A stretch of DNA of 10,705 nucleotides from Candidatus Aenigmatarchaeota archaeon (lineage in GTDB: Archaea > Aenigmatarchaeota > Aenigmatarchaeia > QMZP01 > QMZT01): the NCBI GenBank assembly GCA_023128965.1, contig JAGMCY010000038.1, forward strand, positions 1 to 10,705, given 5' to 3'. Below the pieces are notes generated by a model that saw only the letters and a program-made list of their open reading frames with translations, was not told the DNA's origin and made no database searches. Shown here piece after piece: positions 4,226 to 10,209 of this stretch (position 1 is its first letter; each line of letters starts with the position of its first letter). The translations under genes and the position numbers were made by a program.

Positions 4226-5149
4226 ATGAAATGTTCGAAGTGCGGCAAGAAAGCGGTTTTCCATCGCAAGTACGAAGGCTCGTATTTATGCAGGAATCAC
4301 TTCGTGAAGAGCATCGAGAGCAAGGCAAAGAAAACCATAAGAAAAGGGAAGATGATCGAGCGCGGCGACAGGATAGCTTTCGCGCTTTCCGGGGGCAAGG
4401 ACTCGTCTGCGGTCTTGTATCTGGTCAACAAGGTTTTAGGGGAGAGGAAGGATCTCGAGTTCTTCGCGATATCGATAGACGAGGGGATTCCGAGATACAG
4501 GAAAGAGAGCCTGAAAATAGCGGGAAAGTTATGCAAGAAACTGGGAATTAAGCATCATGTTTTTTCTTTCAGAAAGGAATTCGGGGAAGACCTCAGCGAA
4601 AAGGTCAGGAAGATCAGGAAATCGGATGCATGGGAGGGGACGGCCTGTACGTACTGCGGTTTAGCGAGGCGCTGGCTGCTGAACAAGAAGGCCAGGGAAC
4701 TGGGAGCAAATAAAATCGCATTCGGAATGAACCTGGATGACGAGATACAGGGAATAGTGATGGATTACCTGAGAGGGGATCTGGTTCGGCTTTCCAGGAT
4801 GGGCGGCGAACCGATAGTGAGAAACGAGCTCTTCGTGCCCAGGATAAAGCCGTTCAGGGAGATCCCGGAAAAGGAGATCGGGCTGTACGCAATTCTCATT
4901 GGTTTGGAAATACACGAAGATGAATGCCCTTATTTAGAAGGTCCGAGATTCCGGGTTCGAGACTTCCTGAACGATCTGGAGGCTGAAAGCCCGGGAACGA
5001 AATTCTCGGTTCTGAAGACCTTCGAGAAGCTTCTGCCTTCTGTTCGGGGGATCGTCAAGAAGGAAAGCGTACGAATAGTGAAATGCTCAGAATGCGGGGA
5101 ACCCAGTTCGCAAAGGGTGTGCAAGACCTGCGAATTGTGGGGAAAGTAG
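4226..5149 (+). CDS. ttuA: tRNA 2-thiouridine synthase, TtuA/NcsA family
   Basis: This 307-residue PP-loop ATPase activates a tRNA uridine by adenylation and replaces its oxygen with sulfur. An N-terminal zinc finger (C3, C6, C22, H25) is followed by the PP-loop SGGKDS (55-60). C141-x-x-C144 with C234 match the three cysteines that hold the [4Fe-4S] cluster in TtuA. A C-terminal zinc finger uses C287, C290, C299 and C302. The CTYCG, NLDDE and ECPY blocks are family hallmarks. The usual GHNLDDE reads GMNLDDE here (Met168). TtuA modifies U54 in the T-loop and NcsA/Ncs6 relatives modify U34. The overall layout resembles the TtuA group, but the target base is not proven. It forms an operon with the sulfur carrier and is followed by a T-rich terminator-like stretch. 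Confidence 0.94.
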   Translation: MKCSKCGKKAVFHRKYEGSYLCRNHFVKSIESKAKKTIRKGKMIERGDRIAFALSGGKDSSAVLYLVNKVLGERKDLEFFAISIDEGIPRYRKESLKIAGKLCKKLGIKHHVFSFRKEFGEDLSEKVRKIRKSDAWEGTACTYCGLARRWLLNKKARELGANKIAFGMNLDDEIQGIVMDYLRGDLVRLSRMGGEPIVRNELFVPRIKPFREIPEKEIGLYAILIGLEIHEDECPYLEGPRFRVRDFLNDLEAESPGTKFSVLKTFEKLLPSVRGIVKKESVRIVKCSECGEPSSQRVCKTCELWGK

Positions 5150-5158
5150 CGAGAAAAG

Positions 5159-5169
5159 CTTTTTAAACC
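5159..5169 (+). promoter_or_regulatory. TATA-like element before the orphan gene
   Basis: CTTTTTAAACC fits an archaeal TATA box just past the ttuA stop. It would give a leader of about 20-25 nt before the ATG at 5213. Confidence 0.45.
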
Positions 5170-5181
5170 ATAACGCCGTTA

Positions 5182-5188
5182 TTTTTTT
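5182..5188 (+). terminator. Poly-T terminator after ttuA
   Basis: Seven consecutive T lie about 33 bp past the ttuA stop with no strong hairpin, which matches the intrinsic T-run terminators of archaea. It is a sequence match only, and it overlaps the likely promoter-leader region of the next gene. Confidence 0.4.
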
Positions 5189-5212
5189 GCCGATGACATA
5201 AAAAGTGGTATT

Positions 5213-5557
5213 ATGAATTCAATCACATTTGACCTTAGAAAAAGTTACACGGGTGGCAGAAAACGCATAAATTTAAGTAACAACGGAAAAAATTTACATC
5301 CGTATTGGATAGAGGTTCCGAATGAATATGTTGATCGTGTTACACTTACGAGTGACGAAAATTTAATTGGAGTGTATTTTAAAAAGTTTTTAGGAGAAAT
5401 AGAGCCAAATGGAGTAGCTCCAAATGGTGCACCGGATCTTAAAAGAGTTAAAGAAGTATACTCAAAACAGATACCTGTTCCTCCTGAAATGAAAAACAAA
5501 AACAGTGATCATATTTTAACCAATGTTAGAGAAGTCCTTGAAAAAAGTTTAGATTAA
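5213..5557 (+). CDS. Unknown small protein, AT-rich orphan
   Basis: I do not recognise this 114-residue protein. The N-terminal half alternates hydrophobic and charged residues as in a beta-rich fold (about 1-55). A Pro/Gly-rich stretch with PNGVAPNGAP (65-74) follows, and the C-terminus (98-114) is probably helical. It has no cysteine, no signal peptide and no membrane segment. Codons are A/T-ending and AGA/AAA-rich, unlike the GC-richer ttuA before it and bud32 after it. This suggests recent acquisition or low expression. The ATG at 5213 is the only good start. It stands alone: a probable terminator and TATA element lie before it, and bud32 has its own promoter after it. Confidence 0.68.
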   Translation: MNSITFDLRKSYTGGRKRINLSNNGKNLHPYWIEVPNEYVDRVTLTSDENLIGVYFKKFLGEIEPNGVAPNGAPDLKRVKEVYSKQIPVPPEMKNKNSDHILTNVREVLEKSLD

Positions 5558-5565
5558 TAGAGTAG

Positions 5566-5576
5566 AAAATTTAAAA
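5566..5576 (+). promoter_or_regulatory. TATA box for bud32
   Basis: AAAATTTAAAA is centred 27 bp before the ATG at 5598, the spacing expected when transcription starts at the start codon. This supports a leaderless mRNA and the choice of ATG 5598 over the ATG at 5613. Confidence 0.6.
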
Positions 5577-5597
5577 CCCCCTCCCAATCTTATTCTT

Positions 5598-6236
5598 ATG
5601 AGAAAAGAACGCATGAAGCAGGCTTCGCCTGCTTCCTTCGAAATTGTTCAGAGGGGAGCTGAAGCGATCCTTTACCTGCGGGGGAAAGAACTCGTAAAGG
5701 AAAGGATCAAGAAGGGCTATCGCCTGCCCGAGCTAGATTCGAAAATACGGAAACAGAGGACGAAGGGCGAAGCGAAGTTGATGGAGAGATCGAGGGGTTC
5801 GGGCGTGACTGTCCCGAGTGTCAGGACAGAGGATGAATTCAAGCTCGTTATGGAGTACGTGAAAGGCGAAAGAATTAAGGATGTTCTGAACGGGATGGCT
5901 CCAAAGGAGCGAACGAATGTGTGCGGGAAAATGGGGGAGATGATCGCAAAACTCCATGCAAATGGAATCATACACGGGGATCTCACCACTTCGAACATGA
6001 TTTTAAAGGGGAAGGAAGTTTACCTGATCGATTTCGGCCTGGGGAAGTTCTCGGAAAAGGTCGAGGATCAGGCCGTTGATCTGTTCCTGCTCTATGAGGC
6101 CCTGAAGTCGACTCATTTCCGTTCGCTGGAGGAGTGCTGGAAAGGGATTTTAAAAGCTTACGGTCAAAATTATCCTAATACAAAGGAGGTCCTGAAGAGG
6201 ATCGAGAAAATAAAGAAAAGGAGAAGGTACAGGTGA
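5598..6236 (+). CDS. bud32: KEOPS complex kinase/ATPase Bud32
   Basis: This 212-residue atypical small kinase of the KEOPS complex supports Kae1 in making N6-threonylcarbamoyl-adenosine (t6A37) on ANN-decoding tRNAs. It shows the glycine-containing nucleotide loop G20-A-E-A23, a lysine near K34 in LVKERIKKGYR, the family signature around LDSKIRKQR (46-54) with E58, the catalytic loop IHGDLTTSN (125-133; D128, N133), and DFG (145-147). It ends in the typical basic tail KKRRRYR, which is needed for tRNA and ATPase activity in the family. Kae1, Pcc1 and Cgi121 are not in the window. The first about 17 residues precede the usual start of the fold and include a stretch encoded by a perfect palindrome. 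A small gene follows 6 nt downstream. Confidence 0.95.
   Translation: MRKERMKQASPASFEIVQRGAEAILYLRGKELVKERIKKGYRLPELDSKIRKQRTKGEAKLMERSRGSGVTVPSVRTEDEFKLVMEYVKGERIKDVLNGMAPKERTNVCGKMGEMIAKLHANGIIHGDLTTSNMILKGKEVYLIDFGLGKFSEKVEDQAVDLFLLYEALKSTHFRSLEECWKGILKAYGQNYPNTKEVLKRIEKIKKRRRYR
5615..5635. repeat. Perfect palindrome inside the bud32 reading frame
   Basis: The arms are GAAGCAGGC (5615-5623) and GCCTGCTTC (5627-5635) with loop TTC: 9 bp and 3 bases. It begins 17 nt after the ATG and encodes residues of the K-Q-A-S-P-A-S stretch. The inner 15 bp share the GCAGGC-nnn-GCCTGC core with 1269-1285. It may fold in the mRNA near the start codon. Confidence 0.7.
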
Positions 6237-6242
6237 TTGAAT

Positions 6243-6440
6243 ATGGTATTCGGAGAGGAAAAGGCTGAAAGGATTTTGAATCTTTATTTAAAGGAAGCTG
6301 AAAGATACATTAGATTGGGAGTAGTCAAGAATCCGGATTTGCAGGATCCTAAAAAACTGGCCAACTATCTTATGCAAGAAGACGGCGTTGATCTTTCAAA
6401 AATACGTACAGGTGACCAGAAACTTCCGGATAATTTATAA
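6243..6440 (+). CDS. Unknown small protein downstream of bud32
   Basis: This 65-residue protein is of unknown family, charged and mostly helical. A first helix (about 4-24) contains ERILNLYLKEAERYIRLG and a second region contains KKLANYLMQEDGVDL. No motif, membrane segment or cysteine is present. The ATG at 6243 is preferred over the TTG at 6237 because GGTGAT (6232-6237), which overlaps the bud32 stop codon, lies 5 nt upstream as a ribosome binding site. This translational coupling suggests cotranscription with bud32, possibly as a partner. The 3' end overlaps the TATA box of the ribosomal operon. Confidence 0.7.
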   Translation: MVFGEEKAERILNLYLKEAERYIRLGVVKNPDLQDPKKLANYLMQEDGVDLSKIRTGDQKLPDNL

Positions 6441-6443
6441 ATA
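6434..6443 (+). promoter_or_regulatory. TATA box of the uS5-uL30-uL15 operon
   Basis: TTTATAAATA overlaps the stop codon of the preceding gene and lies about 45 bp before the uS5 ATG. A transcript starting some 27 bp later would have a short leader carrying the ribosome binding site GAGGT (6471-6475), 7 nt from the ATG. Confidence 0.6.
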
Positions 6444-6482
6444 CGCCAATTCAATAATAAGGAATAAATCGAGGTCGATTTC

Positions 6483-7220
6483 ATGATTCAGAAAAAGAAG
6501 GGAAAGCCCTGGGGAACGAGGAAGGGAATGGGAAAGGGGAAACCTAGGAGATTTGAGAGAAGAACAGAGGAAGATCTCGCTGAATGGGTTCCCAAAACAG
6601 AACTCGGGAAAGAGGTTATCAAGGGGAAGTATAAATCCTTGAAAGAACTTCTCGAAAAGGGGGAGATAATTCTTGAGCCTGAAATCGTGGACTACCTCAT
6701 CCCTGACATGAAGGAAGAACTCATCTACGTTGGAGGGACTCCAGGAAAAGGCGGAGGTATAAGGAGAACGCCCACAAAGATGACCGCAAGGATGCACAAA
6801 TCGGGGAGAAGGTTCAAGCTCACATCGGTCATGGTCGTGGGGAACGAGGATGGTATGGTCGGCGTTGGAAGGGCGACATCGAATGAACACAGGGTAGCGA
6901 TAGAGAAGGCGATCGGCCAGGCTAAGTTGAATGTTATCAGCATCAGGAGAGGTTGCGGTTCCTGGGAGTGTAACTGCGGGGGGTCGCACTCGATCCCTTT
7001 CAGGGCGGAAGGTAAGGTCGGGTCCGTGAGAGTTCGGATCTCCCCGACCTCGACCGGTGTGGGGATCGTGGCGGATAATGAAACGAAGAAAATACTCAGG
7101 CTTGCGGGGATAAAGGATGTCTGGATCAAAACGTTCGGCATGACCTCGACCCGGACGAATCTCGCCTTTGCTGTTTTTGAAGCGCTGAAAAATCTCAGCA
7201 AAATAAAGGGTGATATCTGA
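6483..7220 (+). CDS. rps5: 30S ribosomal protein uS5
   Basis: This 245-residue archaeal/eukaryotic-type uS5 (RPS2 homologue) is part of the small subunit near the mRNA entry channel. A basic N-terminal extension (1-25) is followed by the dsRBD-like S5 domain with VVGNEDGMVGVGRA (118-131). Next comes the archaeal signature RRGCGSWEC (155-163), then the C-terminal alpha/beta domain with RISPTSTGVGIV (185-196) and DVWIKTFG (212-219). Its length is normal. It opens the ribosomal cluster. Its stop codon overlaps the uL30 start as TGATG. In most archaea uL18 and further spc proteins precede uS5, whereas here bud32 and a small gene do. Confidence 0.98.
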   Translation: MIQKKKGKPWGTRKGMGKGKPRRFERRTEEDLAEWVPKTELGKEVIKGKYKSLKELLEKGEIILEPEIVDYLIPDMKEELIYVGGTPGKGGGIRRTPTKMTARMHKSGRRFKLTSVMVVGNEDGMVGVGRATSNEHRVAIEKAIGQAKLNVISIRRGCGSWECNCGGSHSIPFRAEGKVGSVRVRISPTSTGVGIVADNETKKILRLAGIKDVWIKTFGMTSTRTNLAFAVFEALKNLSKIKGDI

Positions 7221-7648
7221 TGTTCGCTGTCGTGAGGGTCAGGGGAAGCGTGAACATGCGGAAGGAATTAAAAGACACGCTTCGCATGTTAAGGCTCACG
7301 AGGGTGAATCACTGCGTTCTTGTCAGGAAAGACCCGAAAATCGAGGGGATGATTAGGAAGGTTAATGATTTCGTGACTTGGGGCGAAATCGGGGACAAGA
7401 CCCTCGAAAAGCTGGTTTACCGGAGGGGGAGGATGATTGGAGACAAAAAACCGGATGGGAAGGAAGCGAAAATTATTATTTCGAAGATAAAGAAGGTTAA
7501 GAATCTGAAGGAGATCGAGGGGTTTAAACCCGTTTTCCGGATGAACCCCCCGAGAAAGGGTTACGAGGGGATAAAGCAGGCGTTTCCGAAAGGCGCGCTA
7601 GGTTACCGGGGAGAGAAGATAAACGAGCTGCTTGAAAGGATGATGTAA
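7220..7648 (+). CDS. rpl30: 50S ribosomal protein uL30
   Basis: This 142-residue archaeal/eukaryotic long form of uL30 contains FAVVRVRGSVNMRKELKDTL at the N-terminus, the typical beta-alpha start, and the LRLTRVNHCVLV core that binds 23S rRNA. The C-terminal extension ends in RMNPPRKGYEGIKQAFPKG, a conserved archaeal/eukaryotic feature. The ATG overlaps the uS5 stop (TGATG), and GGTGAT (about 7209-7214) is a ribosome binding site inside the end of uS5. Its stop is directly followed by the uL15 ATG, so translation is coupled along the operon. Confidence 0.97.
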   Translation: MFAVVRVRGSVNMRKELKDTLRMLRLTRVNHCVLVRKDPKIEGMIRKVNDFVTWGEIGDKTLEKLVYRRGRMIGDKKPDGKEAKIIISKIKKVKNLKEIEGFKPVFRMNPPRKGYEGIKQAFPKGALGYRGEKINELLERMM

Positions 7649-8041
7649 ATGAAACGAATGAAGAAGACAGAGAAGAAGAGGGGGACGAGAACCCTCGGAA
7701 AAGGGACCATGAAGAAATGGAGAGGCAAAGGTCACAGGGGAGGCAAGGGTTACGCAGGATCGAAAAAGCACAGGAAATCCTGGATTCTGAGATACGAAAG
7801 GGAACATTTGGGTAAGAGGGGTTTCATCTCGAAGACCTCGAAATCCGTGAAAGCGATAAACCTCAGGGACCTGGAAACCCTCGCTGGTGACAAGAAGGAG
7901 ATAGTCCTCGCCGGCTTGGGGTATGACAAGGTCCTTGGTTCAGGGAACGTGACTAAAAAACTCGTTGTGAAAGCGAAGGCTTTTTCTAGAATCGCGAAGG
8001 AAAAAATCGAGAAGGCGGGCGGGAAGGCCGTGAGCGAATGA
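7649..8041 (+). CDS. rpl15: 50S ribosomal protein uL15
   Basis: This 130-residue archaeal uL15 begins with a very basic N-terminal arm. KGHRGGKGYAGSKKHRKSW (27-45) contains the Gly/Arg-rich stretch that threads into 23S rRNA. The C-terminal domain has the strand-helix pattern IVLAGLGYDKVLGSGN, then VVKAKAFSRIAKEKIEKAGG, in good agreement with the family. It is slightly shorter than many archaeal homologues. The start abuts the uL30 stop with zero spacing, and GGATGAT lies just upstream. Its stop shares ATGA with the next small gene (8038). Confidence 0.97.
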   Translation: MKRMKKTEKKRGTRTLGKGTMKKWRGKGHRGGKGYAGSKKHRKSWILRYEREHLGKRGFISKTSKSVKAINLRDLETLAGDKKEIVLAGLGYDKVLGSGNVTKKLVVKAKAFSRIAKEKIEKAGGKAVSE

Positions 8042-8175
8042 AGACCGTCAAGAAATGCCCTGTCTGCAATTCTCGAAGTATAACGCTCTGGATGGGCGCG
8101 AAGTTAGGGATACAATATCTCTGCAAGAAATGCGGCTATCACGGGCCGCTTGTGATTGAGGAAGATTCTGAATAA
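8038..8175 (+). CDS. 45-residue zinc-ribbon protein between uL15 and SecY
   Basis: This is a tiny zinc ribbon: C7-P-V-C10 and C29-K-K-C32 with short beta strands between, and a tail YHGPLVIEEDSE that is acidic at the end. The ATG overlaps the uL15 stop as ATGA, which with the intact CxxC pairs makes the reading frame convincing despite its size. It is the last gene of the ribosomal transcript, since secY has its own promoter. Similar short zinc ribbons ending in GPLVIEE are, from memory, widespread in archaea without a defined role. The RNA polymerase subunit RpoP has a comparable size but a different cysteine spacing and basic tail, so I do not call it that. A ribosome-associated role is inference from position. 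Confidence 0.85.
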   Translation: MKTVKKCPVCNSRSITLWMGAKLGIQYLCKKCGYHGPLVIEEDSE

Positions 8176-8196
8176 GAGAAACTTATTTTAACAATG

Positions 8197-8209
8197 CTTA
8201 TAAATATAT
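8197..8209 (+). promoter_or_regulatory. TATA box of secY
   Basis: CTTATAAATATAT is centred about 25 bp before the secY ATG. No Shine-Dalgarno sequence is present between the two, so secY probably has its own leaderless mRNA, although it follows the ribosomal operon by only 52 bp. Confidence 0.65.
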
Positions 8210-8227
8210 TTATCAAAGGGTTTTTCT

Positions 8228-9769
8228 ATGGGTCTTGAGGATGCTTATATCGGGATTTTGAAGCGGCTGCCGGGGGTTACAGAGCCGATCAAGAGGCAGA
8301 CGTTCAAGGAGAAACTGAAGTGGACGGGTCTGATCTTGCTCATCTATTACGTGATGACCCAGGTCACGATCTACGGGATCTCCAAAACCAATTACGAGTA
8401 TTTTAAATACCTGGAAATTCTCCTGGGTTCGACCTTCGGCTCGCTGATGACGTTAGGTATCGGGCCTATCGTGACCGCTTCGATTATACTTCAGTTATTG
8501 GTCGGGTCGAAAATCATACCCTGGGACCTCTCGAGCGATAAAGGGAGGGTTTTGTTTCAGGGGACGCAGAAGTTGCTGGCGATAATGTTCTGTCTGCTTG
8601 AGGGATATGTATACGTCATGTTCGGGGCGGTGGCGGCGAATCCGGGCTTCTTCTGGATAGTCGTCATCCAGCTTACCATTGGCGGTTGGATCATAATATT
8701 CATGGACGAGCTGATTTCGAAGTGGGGGTTCGGATCAGGGGTCGGTCTGTTCATAGTTGCGGGCGTGGCAAAGAGCATCGTGGTTCGAGCGTTGAACCCG
8801 TTAACAGCGGACGGGACGGTATCCACGGGGATAAACAACCCTCCTTCGGGTATAATACCAAACGCGGGGCTTCTTCTAGGAGCCGGGGATCCGCTTAGCG
8901 CGGTGCTCATTTTGCTCCCGATAATGGCGACTATCATAGTTTTCTTCCTTGTTGTTTACGCGCAGGCAATACGCGTGGAGATACCGCTCGCGTTTTCGAG
9001 CGTTAGAGGTTTTGGTAGGAGGTGGCCCCTGAAATTCCTCTACACGTCAAACATACCTGTCATCCTCATAGCTGCGCTTCTCGCGAACGTCCAGGTCTTC
9101 TCTAGGATGCTCGCCCAGGGGGGAGGGAACGAATGGCTCGGGGTTTTCGATTCGCAGGGAAATCCGATTGGAGGTCTCATATATTTCCTCATCCCCCCGA
9201 GGACGACTGCGATAGGGGGGATGATGATCTCGATAGGGCTGTTCGCCCTGTTGGGGGCGCTTTTCATTTACTTCACTAAAAGGTCAGGAGGTCTGAAAAT
9301 CGTTTTGCTTTCGGGGATTGCGGGGGCGTTTTTCTGGTATTTTGGGGTTTCCTCCATCGGCTTGACAGCGTTGACAATGATAAGCCTCACTGATATCGCT
9401 CGGTTGATCGTGTATTCGCTCTTCATGGTAGGGGGAGCGATAATGTTCTCGATTTTCTGGGTCAACACTGCGGGGATGGATGCGGGGAGCGTTGCGGGCC
9501 AGATAGAGTCCACGGGCATGCAGATACCCGGTTTCAGGAGGGATATAAGGATTATTGAAAGGGTATTGAATCGTTATATTCCAGCGCTTGCGATACTCGG
9601 AGGGGCGGCGGTCGGATTCCTGGCGGCGTTCGCGGACTTCACGGGAGCGCTTGGAACGGGGACCGGAATCCTTCTCGCTGTTATGATCACGTATCAGCTC
9701 TATGAGGAAATAGCGATGCAGCACATGGAAGACATGCATCCAGCTGTGAGAAGGTTCTTTAGCAGGTGA
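8228..9769 (+). CDS. secY: Protein translocase channel subunit SecY
   Basis: This 513-residue archaeal SecY forms the membrane pore through which proteins are exported or inserted. Hallmarks are the N-terminal amphipathic helix with FKEKLKWTG (26-34), the plug/TM2 region (67-95), DELISKWGFGSGVGLFI (160-176), the C4 loop YAQAIRVEIPL (244-254), the C5 loop NTAGMDAGSVAGQIESTGMQ (413-432) that docks the ribosome, and TM10 with GTGTGILLAVMITYQLYEE (476-494). I count about 12 hydrophobic segments instead of 10. The extra pair, about 331-349 and 355-378, lies between TM7 and TM8 on the outer side. The protein is correspondingly longer than the 430-460 residues common for compact archaeal SecY. SecE and SecG are not in the window. 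Confidence 0.97.
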   Translation: MGLEDAYIGILKRLPGVTEPIKRQTFKEKLKWTGLILLIYYVMTQVTIYGISKTNYEYFKYLEILLGSTFGSLMTLGIGPIVTASIILQLLVGSKIIPWDLSSDKGRVLFQGTQKLLAIMFCLLEGYVYVMFGAVAANPGFFWIVVIQLTIGGWIIIFMDELISKWGFGSGVGLFIVAGVAKSIVVRALNPLTADGTVSTGINNPPSGIIPNAGLLLGAGDPLSAVLILLPIMATIIVFFLVVYAQAIRVEIPLAFSSVRGFGRRWPLKFLYTSNIPVILIAALLANVQVFSRMLAQGGGNEWLGVFDSQGNPIGGLIYFLIPPRTTAIGGMMISIGLFALLGALFIYFTKRSGGLKIVLLSGIAGAFFWYFGVSSIGLTALTMISLTDIARLIVYSLFMVGGAIMFSIFWVNTAGMDAGSVAGQIESTGMQIPGFRRDIRIIERVLNRYIPALAILGGAAVGFLAAFADFTGALGTGTGILLAVMITYQLYEEIAMQHMEDMHPAVRRFFSR

Positions 9770-9780
9770 GCGGGATTCGA

Positions 9781-10209
9781 ATGAAAGGGACGTACGTACT
9801 TCTGATAAGGCTCGAACGTGACCGAAAAATAAGGATAGGGTCGTTGGGCCTTCGCGGGTTCAAAGGGGGTTATTATGCGTATGTGGGGTCCGGGATGAGT
9901 TCGCTTGAGAAACGCATAGAAAGGCATTTGAAAAGCGAGAAGAAGAAGTTCTGGCATATTGATTATTTGCTGGGAAAAGCCAAGGTCATCAAGGTAATTT
10001 ATTTTGAATCAGAAAGGAAGGAATGTGAGTTAGCGGAAAAACTGGCGGGGGAGTTCGATGGGGTTTCGAAATTCGGATGTTCTGACTGCAGGTGTAAATC
10101 GCATTTGTTCTATTCGGAAAGTTCGCTTGAAAAAGAGGTTTTGGAGATCACTCGAAGCCTTCGAGACTCTCGGTCTCCTCTTCGTATTCTGAAATCTGGG
10201 GCTTCTTGA
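9781..10209 (+). CDS. DUF123 GIY-YIG-like protein
   Basis: This 142-residue protein starts MKGTYVLLIRL, typical of the DUF123 family (PF01986), a GIY-YIG nuclease-like fold. GGYYAYVGSG (29-38) is the GIY-YIG-like strand pair. RIERHLKSEKKKFWHIDYLL (45-64) holds the helix with conserved basic residues. E81/C82 and GCSDCRCKSHLFY (99-111) form the cysteine-rich end. Enzyme activity has not, to my knowledge, been shown for this family, so nuclease function is inferred from fold. The start could be GTG 9766, which overlaps the secY stop, but ATG 9781 gives the family N-terminus and has GGTGAG 11 nt upstream. About 30 residues follow the usual end of the domain and overlap the convergent gene by 62 bp. 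Confidence 0.92.
   Translation: MKGTYVLLIRLERDRKIRIGSLGLRGFKGGYYAYVGSGMSSLEKRIERHLKSEKKKFWHIDYLLGKAKVIKVIYFESERKECELAEKLAGEFDGVSKFGCSDCRCKSHLFYSESSLEKEVLEITRSLRDSRSPLRILKSGAS

Noticed and set aside
5190..5200. CGATGACA as a possible C box of a C/D guide RNA
   Set aside because: No matching D box and guide layout could be found nearby; it lies in a promoter-leader region.
6435..6989. 184-residue minus-strand frame
   Set aside because: Lies opposite uS5, whose identity is certain. No supporting signals.
9284..9739. 151-residue minus-strand frame
   Set aside because: Shadow of secY. It has no ribosome binding site and no recognisable features.
9766..9780. GTG start overlapping the secY stop for the DUF123 protein
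   Set aside because: The ATG at 9781 gives the usual family N-terminus and lies after a GGTGAG ribosome binding site.
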